A stretch of DNA of 64,000 nucleotides. Origin: Flammulina velutipes. Lineage: Eukaryota > Basidiomycota > Agaricomycetes > Agaricales > Physalacriaceae. The stretch is taken from contig CM022372.1 in assembly GCA_011800155.1 (NCBI GenBank), positions 1,612,001-1,676,000 of the forward strand, read 5' to 3'. This document shows positions 11,276-23,255 of this stretch, in pieces (position 1 is the first letter of the stretch; each line of letters opens with the position of its first letter). The notes below the pieces were generated by a model, which made no database searches, was not told where the DNA came from, and worked only from the letters and a program-made list of their open reading frames with translations. The position numbers and the translations under genes are program-made.

Positions 11276-12889
11276 CTAATTAGACTCGTCCATCGAAGGA
11301 TCATAGAGGCCCTCAGAGAAATACTCATAAGAATCTGCATTAATTACCGCATCAAACGGTTTCAACCTGAGGGCATGAGCATCTACGGGGTCATACGCAA
11401 TGTCACTCGTAGGAGGGTGAACGAAGGGGAAATGTGTAGCCTCATGTATCAGTACTCCCGCCTTCGTATTCGTCCCACCGGCATATGGCGTCGTTTGGGA
11501 GCGGAACCCTTGGCAGAGATGAATGAGCGGATTTTCTGGCGCGTCATAAAACCTGAGTGACAATGAATGACAGGTGCGGAGGAACGTTGAACGAGACTAA
11601 CTCTTCCATGTTCATATATGCCATGATATTCCGGTCGCAGGCACAATCATAGGTGTACCCGCCCCGATCGCCAGCAGTATCAAAAGGGCGAAGACCTTTG
11701 TATACAGCTTTAACATGATCCCTAGGCCGGTAAGGTCGACGCCTGGTTTTCTTGGTATCCCAGTCCCCGAACCAATACTCGTATGGACCCCGGCGCGAGC
11801 TGTGTGCATGCATATCTTCGAGAGACCTGTATCATGTATAAGTATTCAGAGGACCTGATCAGTGTTCTGAACGGACTCACTTGAGCGATGCAGCTACAAG
11901 CTTCATCGCGATCTTTACCGATCGCAAAATTATAGGAATAGCAGCAGCAGGGCAGTTTATTGTTCCTAGTGAGGATTCTTCAGAATCATCCACGTCCCCA
12001 TTCCTAGCTTGGATTTTCTTTCGCGAGGGAAATTTACCAGCAAGTTTCCCATTGATTGTCACTTTGCTAGACTTGACATCTACCTTGACTTTTGTAAGGT
12101 CATCATGGATCAGAACCCAGAAGAAGTCACGCGAGAGTTTGACGTCGTAGACACCAGCACCAGATTTTCTAAAATCGTAACCCTTGCCGACTATAAAACC
12201 ACGATTAGACAGACATGTATAATCGTGGATGTGGCGCACCTTTGTATTCAAAATGCATTGGTTCCCCAGCTTTTAGATCTCGAGTCGTGTGAGGAGGGTA
12301 TATTTTTCCACCTACTCCCGAGCTTCCTGTACTGCTTTTAGACGAGTCTGAGTCTGAGACTTGAGAACTATGTGCGTCGTCGTCGCTGGCGTAATCCGAA
12401 GATTCCGAGCTGCTTTCGTCCAGCGCCCAAGATTGCGTATCCTTACCCCCATTGTCCGAGTCAGTGCCCCCCGAGTTGTAGTCAATCAAATAGGTCTCAA
12501 TAGACCATTTTACCCTGTCGCCCATAAAGGTAGGCATAGTCTTTTCGTTCCACTCCTCCTCTGTCTCGTCCAACTCCTTCCGGAAATCAAGTACATCCGC
12601 CGTGAAGTAATCGGAGAGTATACCGCTCGGATCTGTGACGACTTTGATATCTCTGGGGTCATCAGATTTCAGAGTACCAGTTATGGTGAAGTCGCCGACA
12701 TCGTCAACGGAAGATGGAACTGGATAGTTGCGCCCGTGAGAATCGGTGGGAGCCATAGATGAGGTACACTATACCTTCGAGGGATAGTGCCAGACTTAGC
12801 CCCTTTGGAGGCTGCGAGTGCGGCAACGCGTCCGCGCTCAGGAAAAGTGTCGCTAGGAAAGCCGATCCGGAAAACAAGAGAAGAAGCAT
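11276..12889 (-). CDS. Secreted M35 (deuterolysin/aspzincin) metalloendopeptidase A
   Basis: A multi-exon gene of about 440 codons. The signal peptide is MLLLLFSGSAFLATLFLSADA. A propeptide-like module follows (SVDDVGDFTITGTLKSDD, VVTDPSG), then a long Ser/Asp-rich insert, and then the catalytic domain with GPYEYWFGDWD, GYTYDCACD, IHLCQGF, the zinc motif HEATH, an Asp ligand in PTSDIAYD and the end NADSYEYFSEG. M35 enzymes of mushrooms are peptidyl-Lys endopeptidases that coordinate zinc through HExxH plus a downstream Asp in GTxDxxYG. Here the Asp and Tyr remain, but both glycines of that motif are replaced. It is probably active in extracellular protein digestion or wall remodelling. A paralogue lies at 44524-46120. 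Confidence 0.87.
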
Positions 12890-14223
12890 TTTGTGAGTAT
12901 CAAATGAATCTCCTCGGCTTTTAAGGATAGTGGTGTTGCATAGCAGTGACTGTGATCACCATGTTACGAGAGGATATCATGCAACTCATGCCCTAACCGT
13001 CAGAACGGAGGGATGAGTAAATAACGTGAGAGCGCGCGAGAGGAAAGTTCTCAAGTCAACCGGTCAATCCGTATCTCAGTGGAGCCATAGACGTTTGCGG
13101 TATGGCTCATTGCCATCTAACATCGACCTCGAAGAGCCCGGGCCTTGCCCACATTTCTCAACCGTTGTGCTGTCCGACGACGATGATTTCCGGTCAAGAG
13201 CACCGCCCGGATTTTCCTACCCCAACCGGTGTAAAGTCCGTTGATCAATCAACCCCGGATTTCTCAACCGTTGTAAGGTTACGAGCGTGGGAGTTGGCCG
13301 CCCTTGACTTCCGCCACGTCGCCTTTACGAACGTCGTTACCCCCTAGCGACGTCAACGCGCCTCGTAACACTGAATCGATATGACGTCCAAACTCAGTTT
13401 GGATGTCCGCCATCAACGAACGAAATAAACTGAATGCAATAAACCAAGAATTGAGGAGCACTAATATGTCGCCTTGCAGCTCCGAAGGTCGATGTTCTAT
13501 TGCTATATGCCGCCGTGAGCTATGTCAAGTCATTAAATACATTTATGTCACATCAAGGAGGGTATACGCCCCATCTTGTATCGCAATGGGGCACCGGTGA
13601 CTGGACAATACTGGCGATTCGTGAACTTAAGTTTAAGATCGGCCCGATATGCCGTAAATCTGAGCGCGTGACCGCGTTGAACCGTTCAACTTGGGTTTTC
13701 GCACTCCACGACTCTTAGTCTACGCTTGCTGCTCTCAATTTCTCTGACAATGGCTACGAAGTCCTTGCCTGCATGCTCAGCGACTCGTAGAGACCTGTTC
13801 GCGAAATGTCTTTCCCATCTTGAACTCCCACTTTCATCGTCTTTCGGCATCTTGTACTCTTGCCATGATATCTATTCGCCTTAGTTTCCTCAAGGCAAAG
13901 CGTCGGTTGATGTCAAAGGTCGCTGCCAGACCGAAAGTGATTGGTGCGCCGAATGAAATTTCCTAGAGCGACACCCTGAAGTTTTCCATCGCTTAAAGTT
14001 CGCAGGCTTCCGGGATGACTACGCCAATTGTACGCCAAAGCGTCTTTAAATATAACTAGCCGGGATTTTGATTTCAACCTCTTCCCATTCTCAACCCTAT
14101 ACACAAGATCTACCAATGATGCATATGAATACACATGAAGAGTGCTGTATACCTTTCCTGATAAAAGGCTTATAGCGAATAAATACAAGGATAAAATGCG
14201 AGAGAACCTCACGTCCAAAAAAC
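12890..14223. other. Intergenic region with a degenerate short repeat
   Basis: About 1.3 kb between M35 peptidase A and the 3' end of the Cep57-like gene. A TTAAAAG element at 12918-12924 (minus strand) could serve as TATA box for the peptidase. The 16-mer ATTTCTCAACCGTTGT occurs at 13153-13168 and 13259-13274, with a looser copy near 13210. The open frames at 13026-13347 overlap these repeats and have no recognisable domain. No gene is called. Confidence 0.45.
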
Positions 14224-17200
14224 CTACGAGCGACCCCGTCTGCCCAAGTCTCTGTCTTTGAACTTCAATAGATCATACAGGTCGGCTATTTGATCTCCCT
14301 ACATGCTAGATGAGCACTACGAAATCAAGAAGCCTGAGAAAACTCACCTTCTGTTCAAGGAGATCGACCACCTCCCGGAGATGTCTTGCAACAAGATTAC
14401 GCTTTGGAACATCCGACACGGCATCCAAGATCTTGTACTGATCAGCAATCTCGACATAGACGCTAAAGAAACTGTTGTCAGGATATGTTTGTCATGACGC
14501 TGCGTAAAACTCACCTCTTATAGTGTGTAAAGTCGTCCTCTAGCTCCCGTATGACCTTGGTGAGTACCGTTTGAGGTGGAGTACCATTCTGGGTGCCCTG
14601 TCCGGCGAAAGGTATGTGACGGTTCGTCGGGCCATTTCGTCGATCCTCAACATCGTCAGACCCCTCCGCGAAACCTTCGTCCTCGTCCTCGTCATCCTCG
14701 GCCCCAGCCTGATCGTCGTCCCGATGTCGCTCCAATCTACTAGGCAGCCAAGTTGGAGAAACCGCTCGCCCTTCCCCACAGTTTGCTCTGCGCCTAAAGC
14801 ACACGTTGCAGGTCTTCGAATTGTGGTCTGGAGCATTGAAGAATAGGCGCTCCAATCTCGCTCCTCGAATTTGGGGGAAAGGCGTATTCACCTCGTCGTT
14901 GCTCAGGCGACGTCGGTTGGAGTTACGCTTAGCATGGCCAGGCGTTGGAGCAGCAGGTCGAGGACAAGGGGGTTGACGAGAAGGACCTGGCGTCGGAACA
15001 CGTTCTTCCAGTTCCTCATGGTTATCCAAGGAACGTTCAGGCGCAGATATAGGTTCCATTGTCGGTGATTGCGATCTTGAAAACTCGACACGGGATTGGG
15101 ATGCAACCGACTCAGCATGTCCAGAGCGCCTCTCGTCAATGTCGGCAGAGATTTGGTCCAACTCTTCTTCGTCGATGAATCGGCCAGGATTAACAGAAGT
15201 CGATACGCCTGCACTCATGGAGCCAAGGGTGGCGTGGTCTGTTCGCATTGTCTTGTCCGCAGGTGCCATGTTGGCTCTCGACGATCCAGGAATGGAAACT
15301 GCATCGAACTCTCCATCGTCTTCTTCTTCAGACTCTTCCTCCGAAGCGCTGTAGGCTGGTTGACTTGCTGCCACGGATGAAGGTTCCGGTTCAGGCTCGG
15401 GCTCGGGAGCAACAACTCGGGATCTTGTTGCCTCGGATTGCTCTCTGGACAGTCGTCGTTCCTTCAAGCCCTCCTCAACCACGCCCCGAAGGACCTCCAC
15501 CTCGCCGGCTAGCCTCTCAACTTCAGAGCGCAAGCGATCGATATCCGCTGACTTCTCCTTCAAAGTCTTGCTGTCCGTGTCTCGCAAGTTTCGTAATTCC
15601 GCCAGCAAGGCCTGGTGAGATGATAATTCCTCGGTTAGTCGCGCGAGATGAGAGCGAAGAGTCTTCACGAGAGCTTCCAAAGCTAAGCGACACATGGCTA
15701 AGTTATTGCATTTGCTTCATAGAAAATTGCTGGCTTACCTTTCTTCTCTTCCACAACTTCTTGATAGCGAGAGACGTCCTCGTTATATACCGAGACATCG
15801 CGAGCTTTTGCTTTGCCCTTGCCCTTGCGCCGACGTGTCTCTTCGGCCTCCCTTTCCCACTGCTGCTGCGCGGCGAACTCTTCTCGTTGTACTGAGATCG
15901 CACGTTCCCGCGCCACCTCGATCTTGCAAAGTTCTAGCTCATGTTCAAGCTCTCGAACTCGTCGCCTACTGATTCCGTTTTCGTCTTCCAGCTGTCTCAA
16001 CTTCGACTGTACAGCACTGATAGCAGACAATAGGCGCGCTAAAGATAGTTGAGCAAATCGCACTTCGAAGGACAACTGAAACTTACCATCACTTTCACGA
16101 GCCTCTCGTGAGGCATTGAACGGATGATGCTGAAGACCGGTCTTCATCGGAGATGCTACTGCACTCGTCAGACCCGTTACATCTGGAAGGTAGATTCTGC
16201 TCTTCGAGTTATGCCCGACAGGAAACTGAGGCTGCTTGAGGGAACTTCTACGCGGTGTGGGTTGGGCGGGCAAAGAGTATTCTCTACTTTCGTCCATTGA
16301 ATAGTCTGACCGTCGACCGCGTCTACGAGTCTTTTCTAGTTCCTCGTCCAACTCCTTAGTTATGCCTCTAGCCATCTTGCTGAATTTGGAACCTCCTGTA
16401 GAAGGTGTCGGTGGATGTAGACGAACTTCAGGCTGGCGAGTAGTATTGGATGATTTAGCATGACGGGCTTTGGGAGTAGAAATGTCCTGTTCGTCAACAC
16501 TGGGAGCAGATCGACGTCGTAGAGGTGAGGGAGCGTGCCGGCTTTGGTTGGAGGGAAGCTTGCTGGGTTGTGCCCTCGGAGATCGTGGTCGTTTAGGAGA
16601 GAACGAGACTCGCCTAAGAGAATCAGAGATTTTGGGACGCGAGCTTGTGCCTCCCTCAGAGTCTGAGGAGGAGGACGAAGAGTGGTGTGACTGGACGCGG
16701 ACAGAACGCGAGTTGTGCGATGCAGGCGGTATATACCCTGATTCAAGCAGTTGGTCCAGTTCAGCAGTATCTTCCACTACCAGTGGGTCGAAGGAGGTTA
16801 AGTTGTGTGGAGGCTATGCCAAAATTTAGGCGCCGAACGGTAAATTATTATTGGCCTGACTTACGGGATACCTCGACCTCGATGGATCCGCATCGAAAAT
16901 GCTCATCTTGCTGTCCATGCCGCCCATAAGATCTCGCAGTGGTCGCTCCGGGTCAAATTCGGCGCCGCTGAGACTGACGTCCCGCCGATTCCTCCCGTGC
17001 AGTCCAGCGCTCAGCGTGAGGCCACTGGCATGATGTGCTGCAGTCGACATGGTCTCGCCGCCGTAGGGACTAACGCCCTCGTCGTCATCGTCGTCCATTG
17101 TGCGATAGGACCAGGCGTGGTTCATGTCGCTATCAAAGTTGTCCGTAGATCTATTGACGAACGACCTGAACTCTGGAAAAGACGACTGGTTGGAGGTGTG

Positions 17201-17383
17201 TCTGGGATACTCGATGCTGTCGTTGTAGTTGTTGAGGTCGTCCTGAGATGATAGTTGGAGAGAAAGGTCGGTGCGCTGTAGATTGTGCTCTAGTTGTATT
17301 CGGTCGTGCTCGAGCTCGTCACCCCGAATGGTGAGGTCAAGAACCTGTGCTCTTGGCTGCCTTTTGGAAGATTGGCGGGACAT
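14224..17383 (-). CDS. Spindle-pole/centrosomal protein with Cep57-type microtubule-binding domain (Ppc89-like)
   Basis: At least six exons give roughly 970 residues. The N-terminal half is Ser-rich and disordered. A central coiled coil follows (QSKLRQLEDENGISRRRVREL and RSEVERLAGEVEVLRGVVEEG), then an acidic linker. The C-terminal Cep57 microtubule-binding domain is assembled from three exons: PPQTVLTKVIRELEDDF, VYVEIADQYKILDAVSDVP, HLREVVDLLEQK and GDQIADLYDLLKFKDR. In fission yeast the related Ppc89 scaffolds the spindle pole body, so a structural role in spindle-pole assembly is expected. The start ATG 17383 (MSRQSSKRQ) follows a short 5' leader shared with the divergent BMS1 gene 220 bp away. 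Splice sites were checked for each join. Confidence 0.83.
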
Positions 17384-17603
17384 TTTTGGATGGAAAGACG
17401 TCGTCGTCGACGTTCTCTGGTGTCGCAAATGAGAGCGGGACGATGAGAGAATGGTGGCAGTCAAGAGCAAGCTCGGCCCTGCCAAAATACTTATCAACAA
17501 CCAAACGCGCTTTTCATCACGTGTACCGTGCCGAACCCTAACGCACAATCGAAATTATTCTTAACCCTAATTCTTACTCTCATCGCATTCAAATTCATTG
17601 TTC

Positions 17604-20600
17604 ATGGACGAACGTCCACACAAGGCGCATCGTGCAGCGCAATCTGGCGGCAAGGCCGAAAAGAAAGACAAAGGAAAAGGGAAGGAAAAACAGAAAGGCT
17701 TCAACGAAAAGGTATGTATACTCAGTCTGTCTGCATATAAAAACTAATCATCCAGGCCTTTGCGCCGAAATCAGGACGTCGAGCTGACCGGGATGGTCGC
17801 CGCACTGCAGAACGAGACCAGACACGCCTCCATGTTCCTCTTGTCAATCGCACGCCCGACGACGAGCCTCCTCCGGTCGTTGTAGCCATCGTCGGGCCGG
17901 CTGGCGTCGGGAAGACCACTCTACTCAAGAGTCTTGTTCGCCGGTTCACCAAGCAGACACTTACAGAGGCGAAGGGTCCAATCACTGTCGTCAGCGGCAA
18001 AAAACGGCGGCTCACTTTCATCGAATGCAACAACGATCTAAACAGCATGATCGACATTGGAAAAATTGCAGATCTAGTGCTCCTCATGATAGACGGTTCC
18101 TTCGGCTTCGAAATGGTGCGTCCGTTTGTTTCTAGGCCAAATCTTTGTTAATTCCGTATCTAGGAAGCCTTCGAATTTCTCAATGTTCTCCAATCTCATG
18201 GATTCCCAAAAGTTATCGGCATCCTCACCCACCTCGACCTAGTGAAAAAAGCTGCAACCCTCAAGGACACCAAAAAGGCTCTCAAAAAGCGCTTCTGGAC
18301 CGAAATCTACCAGGGCGCAAAACTTTTTTACCTCTCCGGTGTACTCAATGGTCGATATCCCGACTCCGAAATCCTGAACCTCACTCGCTTTATCAGCGTC
18401 ATGAAATTCCGTCCCCTCGTCTTCAGGAACACCCATCCTTACCTTCTAGCCGACCGCCTTGAAGACCTTACACCTCGCGAGGAAATTCGCCAGTCAAAAG
18501 GCAAGTGCGACCGCACAGTCACCGTCTATGGCTACATTCGTGGTACGAATCTCCGGATGGGTACCAAAGTCCATATACCAGGAGTCGGTGATCTCGACAT
18601 GAAAAGCGTATCCATACTCGGAGATCCCTGTCCGCTACCAGATGCCGACTCTGAAAAGCGTCGCCGACTTTCAGAGAAAAAGAAACTCCTAGTTCACGCT
18701 CCCATGAGTGATATTGGAGGTGTCATGTACGACAAGGACGCAGTTTGGATCAATGTGCCGGGTAGTTTTACTCGCGGGAACGCAGACGGTAACTTTCTTC
18801 CATCTCAGCCTCAGTGACTTTCTCATATTATTCCAGTGCCACAGGGAGAAGGAGAGCAAATGGTCATGGATCTCCAAGACGCTAGCGGTACTCTTGAAGA
18901 TGCCGTGGCACAAAGTCAAATTCGTCTTTTGGGAACTTCATCTGCCAACCTCGCGATTCCGTCTACAAGCAAGATCGCTGCTGACGAGGACGATGACGAG
19001 GACGAGGAAGAAGAAGACGAAGAAGATGGCCAGGAAGAGGACGACGAGGACGACGATGGCCTGGACATTTCCCAAGATCCCCGCAACACTGGACGTTCAT
19101 CTATGCGAAACATAACACGAAATCTACCCTCTTCCAAGACAGCAGGTCGGGATGCTGTAGAATACGCAGACAGCGACTCTGACCTTGGCGACGACGAACA
19201 AGACGCTGGAGGCAGCCGAGTACGGTTCGGTGATTATGACAAAGACATCCCTAGTGACGATGAAGATGAGAAGGACGGAGACGAAGATGATGCGCCGAAA
19301 TGGAAAAGCAACTTGGCAGAGAAGGCACAAAACGCGCTATCGCGCACACGGAAGAAGAAAGAATGGACGAAACTAATTTACAACTCGACGCTTACTCCCA
19401 TGGAGATATTATCTAGCGATGGGGGAACACAGCAGGTAGACGACATGGATGAGGACGAGGACTTTTTCAAAGTGGAGAAGGACACGACGGCTACGAATGA
19501 GGAGCTGGATAGGACGAAGGATGACATATCGCCTGAAAGCCTAGAAAAGTGGAAGGATGACGCCCTCCTGGATTCAATACGGGGTCTTTTTATTACAGGT
19601 GACTCTTCTCATGCACCAGTCGAAGAAGGCGAAGGCGACGCGGAGAAGTACGAGGACTCGGAGGGCGAGCTTGACGACGAGGCCAGTTCCGACACCGCAC
19701 CGGAGGATAATCGTACTACTTCGTTGGCTGCCAAGAAGGAAGCGCTGAAGCGTAAATTCGATGAGCAATATGACGATCCGGAGGCATCGACACTGGACTT
19801 CTACGACGAGAAGAAGGAAGAGATGGCTCGTCAATTACAGCTCAATCGTGCCGAATTCGAAAACGTCGACGCCGAATCGCGGGCCTTGGTTGAGGGCTAT
19901 CGACCTGGCCAATATGTTCGTATCGAGCTGACCGATGTTCCTTGCGAGATGATCGAGCACTTCGACCCCACATATCCCATCGTCATTGGTGGTCTCCTTC
20001 CTACCGAGGAGCGCTTCGGCTACGTCCAAGTCCGCATCAAACGACACCGTTGGTATACCAAAACCCTCAAAAACAATGACCCCCTCATCTTCTCCCTCGG
20101 TTGGCGTCGCTTCCAGTCTGTGCCCATCTACTCCCTCGACGACCACTCTATACGGATGCGCATGCTCAAGTACACCCCAGAGCACATGCATTGTTACGCT
20201 ACCTTTTACGGTCCTGTCTCGCTACCGAATACTGGTTTCTGTGCCTTCAACTCCCTTTCCGCCGACGCGCCTGGCTTCCGCGTATCGGCTACGGGTGTCG
20301 TCCTCGACATCGACCGATCAGTAAAGATTGTCAAGAAGATAAAACTCACTGGTGTGCCGTATAAGATCTACAAGAACACGGCATTCCTAAAGGACATGTT
20401 CACTACTGCGCTGGAGGTGGCCAAGTTTGAGGGTGCCAACATCCGAACTGTATCAGGGATCAGAGGGCAGGTGAAGAAGGCTCTGTCAAAACCGGATGGA
20501 GCGTTCCGAGCGACCTTTGAGGATAAAATCTTGAAAAGCGGTATGTGATTTCTCAAATAGTTGGGATATTTTATCCTTACTTACATCCCGTCTAGACATT

Positions 20601-21158
20601 GTATTCCTACGTGCTTGGTATTCCATCCAGCCCCGCAAGTTCTACAACCCCGTAACATCTCTTCTGTTATCCGACAAGGCGCGTTGGACTGGGATGCGTC
20701 TGACGGGCCAAGTCCGACGTGACGAAGGGGTCAAAACGCCTCTGGACGCAGACTCTCAATACAAAAAGATTGAGCGCGCGCCACGGCGCTTCAATCCTCT
20801 CTTCGTACCCAAAAAGCTACAGGCCTCTCTTCCCTACTCTTCTAAACCGCATCAAATGGCGCCCCAGAAGAAACAGACGTATCTTCAGAAACGCGCTGTC
20901 GTCATGGAGCCGGAGGAGAAGAAGGCAGTGGCATTGATGCAGCAGCTGCGCGCTCTACGAAAAGACCAGGTGGTGAAGCGGAGGGAAAAGAAGGCCGAGA
21001 AGAGGGCCGAGCATGAGAAGAAGGTGGCGAAGGAGGAGGAGAAGAAGGGGGATAAGGATAAGGAGAGGCGGAAGGGCCAGATGAGGATTGCGGGGCAGAA
21101 GGCGAAGCGGCAGTCCGATATGGAGGAGGGCAAGTCTCGTAAGCGACAGAAAACATAG
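17604..21158 (+). CDS. BMS1: Ribosome biogenesis GTPase Bms1
   Basis: Five exons give about 1,120 residues. A basic N-terminus ([16 protein letters not shown]) precedes the GTPase domain with P-loop [49 protein letters not shown] and ILTHLDLV. The AARP2CN region ([21 protein letters not shown]) comes next, then a long acidic stretch, then the conserved DUF663 C-terminus ([50 protein letters not shown]) and a Lys-rich tail. Bms1 binds Rcl1 and drives assembly of the 40S pre-ribosome in the nucleolus. Length and domain order match the family. Introns lie near 17712-17755, 18115, 18790 and 20541. Confidence 0.95.
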
Positions 21159-21670
21159 AACACACTACTATGGACACTGAATCGAACAGAGTTGATTGTG
21201 TACTCACGAAATTTTCTCGGACTAGTATGTGAAGTTGAACCTTGCGTCATCTTCATTCCCTTGCATATAGTGCCAATATTGGTGAATCACGAACTAGACT
21301 ATAGAATATGGAGGATCAAAACTGACTGGAACTCGGAAAGATCAACTACTGCGTATCATAAGGAAAGCTAAGAACTAAAAGGGACTATAACGCGAGAAAT
21401 TACATCGAGAAAAAGATAAAAGTAAAAAAAGAAACATAACACAAGGCGAAGCTCAAGACAGCAGGACTGGACTAATAGTCTGCACTCGACTCGAGATGCC
21501 TTGGTCAACCTCCGAACGGAGGGAGACCAATATTTGATCCGTTCATCAATGATGACACGTTGCGACACGTACCGACCTTGTTTCCTCACCTCCAACATAG
21601 AGCGCGTTTTCCACTCTCCAAAGAGTGCCTAACCAACCACGAACTAATAGATTTATTGAGATAGACTGTT
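21159..21670. other. Intergenic, BMS1 terminator and HUT1 promoter
   Basis: About 510 bp between two same-strand genes. It should contain the BMS1 3' UTR and the HUT1 5' region. No gene or repeat was recognised. Confidence 0.5.
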
Positions 21671-23062
21671 ATGTCATTTATACGGTACGCCAAGTCTATC
21701 AACTGTTATGTCAATTGCTTAATGTCGCAGGCTGATAGTATGTGTGGCTGGTGTCTACTCTATGTTTCTTGTGCGTGTCATTTCTGTGCTTCACAATCAC
21801 GTTACTGAACTTCTTTAGCTCTGGGCCATCGCACAAGAACGCCGTAAGCTCCGTCCCACAACTATCCCCAGCTGCAATTCAACGAACCGTCCCAGTTTCC
21901 GTCCCATTCAAATCAATAGAAGATGACTCTTCCGCCAAATTCCATTCTGCCATCTTCCTGGGAACATGTCAGAGTATCCTAAGCTCCATATCCGCGCTAG
22001 TCTACATACTCTTCCGACGTAGTAGCAACGCAACCCTCGCTCAAACGCTTGGACTCGGCACGCATCCTGTTCCCACATCCACCTCAAATGGCCACGCAAA
22101 GCACCCCGAAAAGCCCAGCACGCGTTACTCCCATACTGCGCTACTCCTGCGCTACCTCCAATGCGCCGCCTTCATCACTGCGGCCGCCCCATTCGGCTTC
22201 GCTGCCCTCTCATACGTCTCCTACCCAGCAATGGTCCTCGCGAAATCCTGCAAACTCGTTCCCGTCATGATCATGAATGTCCTCCTCTACCGCCGCAAAT
22301 TCGCTCCGCACAAGTACCTCGTCGTGTCCATGGTCACCGCCGGCATCACCATCTTCATGTACATGGGCAACGACAAGAAACATGGCAAATCCGAAACGAC
22401 CAGCGATTCTCCCTATGGCAACATCATCGGTATTACCTACCTGCTCATTAACCTCGCGCTAGACGGTGCCGTGAACTCGACACAGGACGAGATATTTGTA
22501 CGGCATAAAGTGACGGGACAGCAGATGATGTTCTGGATCAACGTTATGTGCTCGGGGATCACCGTCGTTCTTAGTTTGCTGCCACTGCCTCATATTCCTG
22601 TCATTCATCCCTCGGCGGCTGGTACCAGCGAGATGATGGAGGCCCTGGCGTTCATTCGCTCCCACCCATCCATAATATCTCCATTGGCGCAATTCGCGTT
22701 CACTGGAGCACTCGGACAACTATTTATATTCGAGACGTTGCAACATTTTGGAAGCTTAACTTTGGTGTTCGTGTACCTTTATCTGTCCCTGTCATTCACC
22801 TGCTCACATCTTCGCAGAACCATTACTTTAACGCGAAAATTGTTCACCATGCTACTATCGGTGGTCATCTACAAACACTCACTGACTCCTGGACAATGGG
22901 TTGGCGCAGCTGTCGTGTTTGCTGGCATATCAGTAGAAGCCGTCGTTAAGCGGAAAGGTTTGTTTCTTAACGAACGCGAACGACACTATCTGACTTGTGA
23001 TAGATGTACACGCAAAACGGGTGATACAAGAAAAAGAAAAGGCTAAGCTCAAATCATTATAG
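21671..23062 (+). CDS. HUT1: UDP-galactose/nucleotide-sugar transporter HUT1 (SLC35B1 type)
   Basis: Six short to long exons give about 400 residues of a multi-spanning ER membrane transporter. The first exon is only MSFIR (ATG 21671). Splicing then gives LIVCVAGVYSMFLLWAIAQER and LSVPFKSIEDD before the long exon with KFHSAIFLGTCQSILSS, YVSYPAMVLAKSCKLVPVM, YLLINLALDGAVNSTQDEIF and GALGQLFIFETLQHFGSLTLV. A 45-nt intron at 22773-22817 is a multiple of three without stops, so read-through would add 15 residues. Removal restores the family sequence SLTLVFVTITLTRKLFTMLLS. The last exon ends KEKAKLKSL, a lysine-rich ER-retention-like tail. The family carries UDP-sugars, and in animals ATP, across the ER membrane. 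Confidence 0.92.
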
Positions 23063-23255
23063 ACTCCCGACCTGATAGATTCAGCATTGTAGCTTAATGC
23101 AAATTGATATTGGCAACTTGAACCAGAATTGACGAGTAGTACTTGTGGTGAGAGAAATAGATACAATTGAGTACAAAGATATTGCAGAAAGAGAAGGACG
23201 AGGGAGATCCCACTAGGGTATCAACGTTATATCAACGGCCACCGATGCAATGGTA

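Noticed and set aside
15248..15895. A 215-codon plus-strand frame
   Set aside because: Antisense to coiled-coil exons of the Cep57-like gene. It has no motif and arises from biased codon use on the real strand.
22774..22815. Treating YLYLSLSFTCSHLR as part of HUT1
   Set aside because: It is encoded by a 45-nt GT..AG intron. The family sequence continues across it as LVFVTITLTRK.
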